A DNA stretch of 64,000 bases from Exiguobacterium sp. s48 (GTDB lineage Bacteria > Bacillota > Bacilli > Exiguobacteriales > Exiguobacteriaceae): assembly GCF_018617395.1 (NCBI RefSeq), contig NZ_JACSKC010000003.1:62001-126000 (forward strand). The letters run 5' to 3'. Of the stretch, positions 58,587-64,000 are shown piece by piece (the stretch's first letter is position 1; each line of letters starts with the position of its first letter). A program made the translations under genes and the position numbers. The notes beneath the pieces were generated by a model. The model saw only the letters and a program-made list of their open reading frames with translations, searched no databases and was not told the DNA's origin.

Positions 58587-60338
58587 GTGAATAGCATTCG
58601 GACAAAGTTAACGGGAATGATTGCATTGACCATCATCGTGCCGGTCATAATCGCGACAATCATTTCGTTTTGGTATGTACAAGACCGTGAACGTGAACGC
58701 GGACTCGAAATGACCGAATGGTCGCTCGAACGGGGAACGCGTCAGATGGAACGTTATATCTCTGACTTGAGTCGACTGCCGACAAGTCTATACGCTGATC
58801 GTGACGTATTGGACATATTGGAGTATGGACCGGGGTTGTCATTAAGAGAGACGGAGATTGAAGTAAGACGTGCGCTCCTCGCGATGTATTTGTCCCGGGA
58901 AGATGTAGCGCAAATTCAACTGTTGATGCTTGAAGATATGGACTCATTTGCTGCTTATAAAATGAAGGTGTCACCACGTTCGAAGCGAGAACCGAGTGCT
59001 GTCCAACAACAGTTGTTGAACAATCCGAAAAGTCGCGTCCTGCTTGAAGCGTCACATCCGCTCATCCCGTATCATGATTTTGGACCGATTGTGACACAAG
59101 AAGATGTCGTCACCCTTCATTTCAGACTCGATAAAATTGAAACGGATGAACCGTTAGCCATTCTATCACTCGATATCCCAGAAGATTTATTCATCGGACA
59201 GTTGGCTTCTCTTCAAAATAGTCCGGATGAAAGTCTATGGTTCGTCGGTGAGGACAATCGTGTGTTCGCCCATCTTGGGGATGGCGAGATTCCTTCTTCG
59301 ATTCAACCGAGATCGCTTTCGACTGATGGGAAACACCATCAAATCACAAAAACATTTGAGTTTGATCATCAACAATTCTACGTTGGAAAGTCAATCCCAG
59401 ATCAGCTCTTGACGGAACCAGCCTCACGAACATCGTTCATTATTTTATTAGTTGGAATCATCTCTCTCATATTGGCACTGATCGGCGCGACCTATGCCTC
59501 GATGAAACTGACGACTCCCATCAAGACATTGACTTCAAATATATGGCGAATCGAGCAAGGGGATATGACCGTGTCGTTCGATTCCCTCGGAAATGATGAG
59601 TTCGGTGTGCTCGGGAGACAGTTCAAGCGAATGATTGAACGGATTGATGATTTAATTCAACGGGAGTATAAACTGGCATTAGAAAATCGGACAAACGAAC
59701 TTCGGGCGTTGCAGGCGCAAACGAATCCGCATTTCTTATTCAATGCGTTACAGTCGATTGGCACATTGGCATTGAAGGGAGACGGCAAGACGGTCTATCG
59801 ATTGATCACACAACTCTCTTCGATGATGCGATATACGATGCATCCAGAAGAGTCGATGGTGACGCTGAAACGAGAGATTGAACATTTGAACTCATACATT
59901 CGGCTGCAAGACGTGCGTTTTCCGAATCAGTTTCAAGTGAGCGTCTCAGTCCCTGAAGACCTTCAAGAACGGATTGTTCCCAAAATGATTTTACAGCCGC
60001 TCGCAGAGAACTTTTTCAAACATGGGTTCGAGCGGGATGGATCAGCTTTAGCAAATCGATTTGATGTGAAGGTATGGAATGAGGGGGCAACACTCGTAAT
60101 TCGTTGCGAGAATAGCGGTCGTTCTTTGACGACGGGAGAGTGGGAACGAGTCATGTCACGAATCGAACAAAATGATTCGACATTTTATGACACAGAGGGC
60201 ACAGGATTACGAAACATTCGTGATCGACTCATGTTAAACTATAATCGGGAGGCAGAATTTATGTTGGCTACACCTGAAACAGGCGGTTTTCGAATCATGA
60301 TGCGTTTCCCGGCAACGGATAAAGAGGTGGCATCATGA
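58587..60338 (+). CDS. sensor histidine kinase, YesM/LytS-type
   Basis: 583 residues from GTG at 58587. First membrane helix (about 11-32), a long extracytoplasmic sensor (about 33-280), second helix (about 285-308), HAMP (LTTPIKTLTSNIWRIEQGDM...), the His phosphoacceptor His382 in QTNPHFLFNALQSIG, and the ATP-binding box MILQPLAENFFKHGFE with GTGLRNIRDRLM. It is a YesM-type kinase, commonly paired with YesN-type regulators near sugar ABC transporters. The perfect cre upstream implies catabolite control. It overlaps the regulator by four bases. Confidence 0.92.
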   Translation: MNSIRTKLTGMIALTIIVPVIIATIISFWYVQDRERERGLEMTEWSLERGTRQMERYISDLSRLPTSLYADRDVLDILEYGPGLSLRETEIEVRRALLAMYLSREDVAQIQLLMLEDMDSFAAYKMKVSPRSKREPSAVQQQLLNNPKSRVLLEASHPLIPYHDFGPIVTQEDVVTLHFRLDKIETDEPLAILSLDIPEDLFIGQLASLQNSPDESLWFVGEDNRVFAHLGDGEIPSSIQPRSLSTDGKHHQITKTFEFDHQQFYVGKSIPDQLLTEPASRTSFIILLVGIISLILALIGATYASMKLTTPIKTLTSNIWRIEQGDMTVSFDSLGNDEFGVLGRQFKRMIERIDDLIQREYKLALENRTNELRALQAQTNPHFLFNALQSIGTLALKGDGKTVYRLITQLSSMMRYTMHPEESMVTLKREIEHLNSYIRLQDVRFPNQFQVSVSVPEDLQERIVPKMILQPLAENFFKHGFERDGSALANRFDVKVWNEGATLVIRCENSGRSLTTGEWERVMSRIEQNDSTFYDTEGTGLRNIRDRLMLNYNREAEFMLATPETGGFRIMMRFPATDKEVAS

Positions 60339-61045
60339 CGAAAGTGTTGATTGTAGATGATGAATCTCCAGTAAGGGAAGCGGTAAAATTACTCGGCGAA
60401 TGGGAACGGTTCGGTGTGAAGGCCGTACTCGAGGCAAAGAACGGACTTGAGGCGAAGGCGCTCATCGAGCAGGAACGACCGGCTTTAATTCTATCCGATA
60501 TTCAAATGCCCCATTGTGATGGCATCGAGCTGATGGAGTGGGTACACGACCACGCTTCATATTCTAAGCTCGTTGTGTTGACAGGATACGATGAATATTC
60601 GTACATGCGGCGTGCCATTCAATACGGGAGCTTTGATTATTTGTTGAAGCCGATCGACCCGGATGTATTAAACGATACGTTGGCACGTGCGTTGGCGGAC
60701 GTAGTACATGAATCGAGTGAAGATCCGATTGCCCAGATTGGAACTTATATTGAACAACACTTTGCGGAAGAACTGAGTTTGCAAGGAATGAGTGAACGGT
60801 TTTACTTAAGTCGGGAGTATATCTCACGACGATTTAAACAACAATATGGCGTGAATTTATCTGAGTACGTATTGACGATTCGGATGAACGAAGCAAAGCG
60901 CCTGTTAGAAACGAGTAGACAGCGTATCTATGAAGTCGCCCAAGCAGTCGGCTTTTCGGACGACAAATATTTCCGAAAAGTCTTTAAAAAACAAGTCGGT
61001 GTTACTCCGAACGAATTTCGGGAACAAGTTCAACGACAAGCTTAA
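60335..61045 (+). CDS. response regulator, receiver plus AraC domain, YesN-type
   Basis: 236 residues. Receiver with VDDE, phosphoacceptor Asp55 in LSDIQMPHCDGIE, and KPID; then an AraC helix-turn-helix pair from about 135 to 232 (SLQGMSERFYLSREYISRRFKQQYGVNL and IYEVAQAVGFSDDKYFRKVFKKQVGVTPNEFR). It lacks the long middle segment of many YesN proteins, so it is a compact form. Partner of the kinase; a likely target is the sugar importer 10 kb upstream. deoD begins 15 bases after its stop. Confidence 0.9.
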   Translation: MTKVLIVDDESPVREAVKLLGEWERFGVKAVLEAKNGLEAKALIEQERPALILSDIQMPHCDGIELMEWVHDHASYSKLVVLTGYDEYSYMRRAIQYGSFDYLLKPIDPDVLNDTLARALADVVHESSEDPIAQIGTYIEQHFAEELSLQGMSERFYLSREYISRRFKQQYGVNLSEYVLTIRMNEAKRLLETSRQRIYEVAQAVGFSDDKYFRKVFKKQVGVTPNEFREQVQRQA

Positions 61046-61060
61046 AGGAGGAATTCAAAC

Positions 61061-61774
61061 ATGAGTGTACACATTGGAGCTCAAGAAGGACAAATTGCAG
61101 AAACGGTATTACTTCCAGGGGATCCGCTTCGCGCCAAATACATCGCGGAAACGTTTTTAGAAGACGTCGAATTATATAACGAAGTTCGTGGCATGTACGG
61201 CTTCACAGGAACATACAAAGGCAAACGGATCTCGGTTCAAGGTACAGGGATGGGTGTCCCATCGATGTCGATTTATGTGAACGAACTCATCATGTCGTAC
61301 GGTGCTAAAAACTTGATTCGTGTCGGAACAGCGGGCGGCATTCAAGAAGACGTCAAAGTACGTGACGTCGTCATTGCGATGAGCGCATCAAGTGAAATGG
61401 GACAAAACCGTGTTCGTTTCAACGGAATGGACTATGCGCCAACAGCGACGTTCGACCTCCTACATCGTGCGTATATGAACGCAGAGAAAGCAGGGATTCC
61501 GGTCAAAGTCGGACAAATCTTCACGGCTGACCAATTCTATCAAGATGATTTCCATCACTTCAAGAAATGGGCGGACTTCGGTTGCCTCGCGATCGAGATG
61601 GAAGCAGCAGGTCTTTACACGCTTGCAGCAAAACACAAAGTGAATGCGTTGACGATCCTCACGATCTCTGACCACTTGTTGACTGGTGAAGAGACGACTT
61701 CAGAAGAGCGTCAGTCGACGTTTGATGAAATGATTCGTGTCGCTCTCGACACAGCCGTCGAAGTGACAAACTAA
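61061..61774 (+). CDS. deoD: purine nucleoside phosphorylase DeoD-type
   Basis: 237 residues, the trimeric/hexameric DeoD type. [54 protein letters not shown], and [13 protein letters not shown] are present, followed by SDHLLTGEE. It cleaves purine (deoxy)ribonucleosides with phosphate. ATG after AAAGGAGGA, 15 bases behind the response regulator; this may place it in the same transcript. Terminator follows. Confidence 0.95.
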   Translation: MSVHIGAQEGQIAETVLLPGDPLRAKYIAETFLEDVELYNEVRGMYGFTGTYKGKRISVQGTGMGVPSMSIYVNELIMSYGAKNLIRVGTAGGIQEDVKVRDVVIAMSASSEMGQNRVRFNGMDYAPTATFDLLHRAYMNAEKAGIPVKVGQIFTADQFYQDDFHHFKKWADFGCLAIEMEAAGLYTLAAKHKVNALTILTISDHLLTGEETTSEERQSTFDEMIRVALDTAVEVTN

Positions 61775-61781
61775 GCGACTT

Positions 61782-61812
61782 TCCCTATAGCCTCTGGCTG
61801 TAGGGATTTTTT
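61782..61812 (+). terminator. terminator after deoD
   Basis: Stem TCCCTATAGCC/GGCTGTAGGGA followed by six T. Confidence 0.85.
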
Positions 61813-61895
61813 GTGTCTAAACCCATTCATCCCTATGAAACGATTGGAGCTCCAGCTAGACTAAGAATAAGATCACGGGAAAGAGGAATAGTCCG

Positions 61896-63041
61896 ATGAA
61901 AACGCCATCACGTTTTATATTATATACAATCGTATTTTTTGCCTTTTTTGATTTATTCGTCCAACTTCCAATCATGAGTACGTTTGCGGTATCCGTTGGG
62001 GCATCTTCGTTTCTCGCTGGCTTTTCCATTGCAATCTATTCGTTGACGAACACGTTTGGAAATGTGCTTTCCGGTATATGGACCGACAAAAGTGGCCCAT
62101 ATCGTGTGTTGATTCTCGGTTTATTTTTGACGAGCCTCAGTTTATTGGCCTATCAATTCGTCGAGTCGCCATTCATGTTACTGCTTGTCCGATGTGTCCA
62201 CGGCTTTATGGCAGGACTCATCGTGCCGGCTGCCTTTACGCTGTCTGCGAACATCACCTCGATGAACCGTCAAGGAAAGAAAGTTGCCATCACCGGTAGC
62301 TTTGTCGGATTGGCGGCCATCATCGGTCCTGCGTTCAGTGGAATTGTCGCCAGTGTCACATCACCACCGACCGTTTTTTTATTCGTCTCTTTATTCGGTT
62401 GGGTGATTCTCGTCGTGACGATTGTGACGATGCGACGAAGTCAAACGGGCGAGACAATAAGAGAAAAAGAGAAGACACGGGAAAAGCCGGATCCGAAAGT
62501 GATTCGGGCCTATTGGGGTGCGTTCTTCCTCATGTTTTCCCAAGGGGCACTCGCCTTTTTATTACCGCTCCATGTACAGGAACTTGGATATGATTCAAGG
62601 TTGAGCGGGACGCTACTTAGTCTGTTCGGCGTGGTCGCCGTTTCATTCTTTTTATTACCGACGAATCGATTGTTCGATCGGTTCTCGCCGACCAAATTGA
62701 CCGCGCTTGGGGTGGCAATCATTGGGGCAAGCCAGGTGTTCATTGGACAATCGAGTGTACAAATGAGCCTATATGGGGTACTTGCCTTATATGGTGTCGG
62801 GTTTGCCATTTTATTCCCGGCCATCAATACGTTGTTGATTCAAGCAACTTCTCCACAAAATCGAGGGAGGGCATACGGTGCGTTCTATGCCTTTTTCTCT
62901 CTTGGAACGGTAGTGGGGTCATCGTTCTTAAGTGTTCTTCCGCTCTCAATCGCCCAGCAATTCACACTGACCGGCTTGATTTTAGGGAGCGCGAGCCTCA
63001 TCTTTCTTGTCAGTGCACGAAAGAAGGGACAGATGTTTTGA
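61896..63041 (+). CDS. MFS transporter, 12 TM
   Basis: 381 residues with 12 predicted membrane helices. GNVLSGIWTDKSGPYRVL is an MFS motif A variant, and GFMAGLIVPAAFTLSANI and GSFVGLAAIIGPAFSGIV follow. The substrate is unknown; similar to YitG/YfiS-like exporters. ATG after GAAAGAGGAA. A long-looped terminator follows. Confidence 0.87.
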   Translation: MKTPSRFILYTIVFFAFFDLFVQLPIMSTFAVSVGASSFLAGFSIAIYSLTNTFGNVLSGIWTDKSGPYRVLILGLFLTSLSLLAYQFVESPFMLLLVRCVHGFMAGLIVPAAFTLSANITSMNRQGKKVAITGSFVGLAAIIGPAFSGIVASVTSPPTVFLFVSLFGWVILVVTIVTMRRSQTGETIREKEKTREKPDPKVIRAYWGAFFLMFSQGALAFLLPLHVQELGYDSRLSGTLLSLFGVVAVSFFLLPTNRLFDRFSPTKLTALGVAIIGASQVFIGQSSVQMSLYGVLALYGVGFAILFPAINTLLIQATSPQNRGRAYGAFYAFFSLGTVVGSSFLSVLPLSIAQQFTLTGLILGSASLIFLVSARKKGQMF

Positions 63042-63088
63042 CACGACCGAGGCAATCGATTACTCTATGATTAAACGTTTAAACATTT

Positions 63089-63129
63089 AAACGCTTTGTG
63101 TGCGTTAAATCGATGAAAGCGTTTTTTTT
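63089..63129 (+). terminator. possible terminator after the MFS gene
   Basis: AAACGCTTT/AAAGCGTTT stem with 18-base loop and eight T. The right arm also resembles a cre site (TGAAAGCGTTTTTT), so it might do either job. Confidence 0.5.
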
Positions 63130-63192
63130 CGATTCGCTTTTCACACGATGTTACAATGAAATCAATGTGATGAATCATAAGGAGGAAATTTC

Positions 63193-64000
63193 ATGCTGGC
63201 ACCGATTGAACAGTTGACGATTGACGAACTAGTCCAGAAACAGCGCCGCTTCTTTAAAACCCAGGCGACAAAATCAATGGCATTTCGTTTGAGCATGCTG
63301 ACGTTTTTAAAGGAGTCCATTAAGCATCACGAGGCGGATTTGTTAGAGGCCCTTCGCGAAGATTTGAACAAGTCCGAAATGGATGCATACACGACGGAAA
63401 TCGGATTTATTTACGACGAGATTTCACGAACGACGCGTGAATTGAAAAGATGGATGCGTCCGAAGCGTGTCCGAGGAACGGCCATCCATCTTGGGATGAA
63501 GAGTGAGGTTCAGTACGAGCCATATGGTACGGTATTGATTATCGCTCCATGGAATTATCCATTCCAATTGGCTGTTGCGCCGCTCATCGGTGCGATTGCC
63601 GCAGGGAACACGGCCGTCGTCAAACCTTCAGAATTAACGCCGAATGTGGCGCGCGTCCTGACGCAAGTGTTAGAGCGTGCCTTCACTGACCGATATGTGG
63701 CGAGTGTCGAAGGAGATAAAGACACAGCGCAAGAGCTGTTGGACCAAAAATGGGATTATATTTTCTTCACGGGATCGACGCAAGTTGGCCGAATCGTCAA
63801 CCAGGCGGCAGCGAAACACCTGACGCCAGTCACGCTCGAACTTGGTGGAAAATCACCTGTGATCGTTCACGGAGATGCGAACGTCTCCATTGCGGCAAAA
63901 CGTATCGCGTGGGGAAAATGGATGAACGCCGGGCAAACGTGTGTCGCACCAGACTATGTGCTCGTTCATGAATCACAACAAGAAGCATTATTAGAAGCGA
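63193..64000 (+). CDS. class 3 aldehyde dehydrogenase, YwdH-like (3' end cut)
   Basis: First 269 residues visible, from ATG at 63193 after GGAGGAAA. EPYGTVLIIAPWNYPF, GNTAVVKPSELTP, FFTGSTQVG and the catalytic Glu216 in TLELGGKSP, then the nucleophile Cys250 in NAGQTCVAPDY. This order and the lack of an N-terminal extension point to the ALDH3/YwdH family that oxidises medium and long-chain aldehydes with NAD(P). The gene runs off the right edge of the window. Confidence 0.9.
   Translation, partial: MLAPIEQLTIDELVQKQRRFFKTQATKSMAFRLSMLTFLKESIKHHEADLLEALREDLNKSEMDAYTTEIGFIYDEISRTTRELKRWMRPKRVRGTAIHLGMKSEVQYEPYGTVLIIAPWNYPFQLAVAPLIGAIAAGNTAVVKPSELTPNVARVLTQVLERAFTDRYVASVEGDKDTAQELLDQKWDYIFFTGSTQVGRIVNQAAAKHLTPVTLELGGKSPVIVHGDANVSIAAKRIAWGKWMNAGQTCVAPDYVLVHESQQEALLEA

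Noticed and set aside
63071-63126. Strong cre array before the aldehyde dehydrogenase
   Set aside because: TTAAACGTTTAA and TGAAAGCGTTTTTT both depart from the consensus and the latter forms a terminator stem, so I did not call cre sites.
1-64000. Prophage, insertion sequence or integrated plasmid
   Set aside because: No integrase, transposase, terminase, replication protein or terminal repeats are seen.

Overview
The window reads as a chromosomal segment of a low-to-mid GC, Gram-positive, aerobic Bacillales bacterium. Gene content and style resemble Exiguobacterium, which is an inference from recognition and not a database result. Supporting signs are AGGAGG-type ribosome binding sites, frequent GTG and TTG starts, a T-box leader, CcpA-type cre sites, CadC and Fur operators, LCP and SH3b/glucosaminidase wall proteins, and U-tailed hairpins after most genes. 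I see no phage, insertion sequence, CRISPR array or rRNA. Almost the whole window is ordinary chromosome in short operons. Both ends cut a gene: a c-di-GMP protein on the left and an aldehyde dehydrogenase on the right.

Region 1-12 kb: a PAS/GGDEF-like/EAL protein with a degenerate GGDEF motif (cut); ornithine aminotransferase; a CrcB fluoride-channel pair; a YhfH-like zinc-ribbon peptide; a CadC/CadA cadmium-zinc resistance pair with a clear operator; a membrane sensor lacking an output domain; an orphan GH13 enzyme; and a complete membrane PAS-GGDEF-EAL protein. Region 12-25 kb: YitT, a DUF1232 protein, an M29 aminopeptidase, an esterase, a TetR regulator with a two-gene SMR exporter, an acetyltransferase, tRNA-Val(GAC), a DUF554 protein, a Fur-controlled feoA-feoB plus small Cys-rich protein, ProC-like reductase, YidD, a sodium:amino-acid symporter, a two-TM potassium channel and a CYP152 peroxygenase.

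Region 25-40 kb: an epimerase, GNAT, a DUF368 (PopT-type) lipid-carrier transporter, a methyltransferase-like membrane protein, a Fur-controlled ferredoxin/flavodoxin-NADP reductase, a VOC epimerase, several unknown proteins, a candidate three-hairpin small RNA near 32.2 kb, an LCP ligase, an NmrA-like protein, PspC, an aldose epimerase, a ResA-like thioredoxin, a metallo-beta-lactamase protein, two tandem tRNA-Gly(UCC), and a three-gene unknown operon.

Region 40-64 kb: a 992-residue SH3b-repeat glucosaminidase, a monoacylglycerol-lipase-like hydrolase, formate-THF ligase, and a sugar ABC importer split by a T-box-controlled asnA. The two parts share an upstream box and cre sites, and the two-component system at 58.6-61.0 kb also has a perfect cre. 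Between them lies a NosD-NosL-NosY-NosF copper-maturation module with no nitrous oxide reductase in the window, followed by a DHA2 exporter, a soluble glucose-dehydrogenase-like lipoprotein and an M48 peptidase fused to ankyrin repeats. The window closes with purine nucleoside phosphorylase, an MFS transporter and the start of an aldehyde dehydrogenase.

The most distinctive items are the nos accessory module without nosZ, the split sugar importer, the candidate structured RNA, the membrane M48-ankyrin fusion, and the CYP152 that carries the hydroxylase-type glutamine at position 85. I found no wholly new defence or mobile system.
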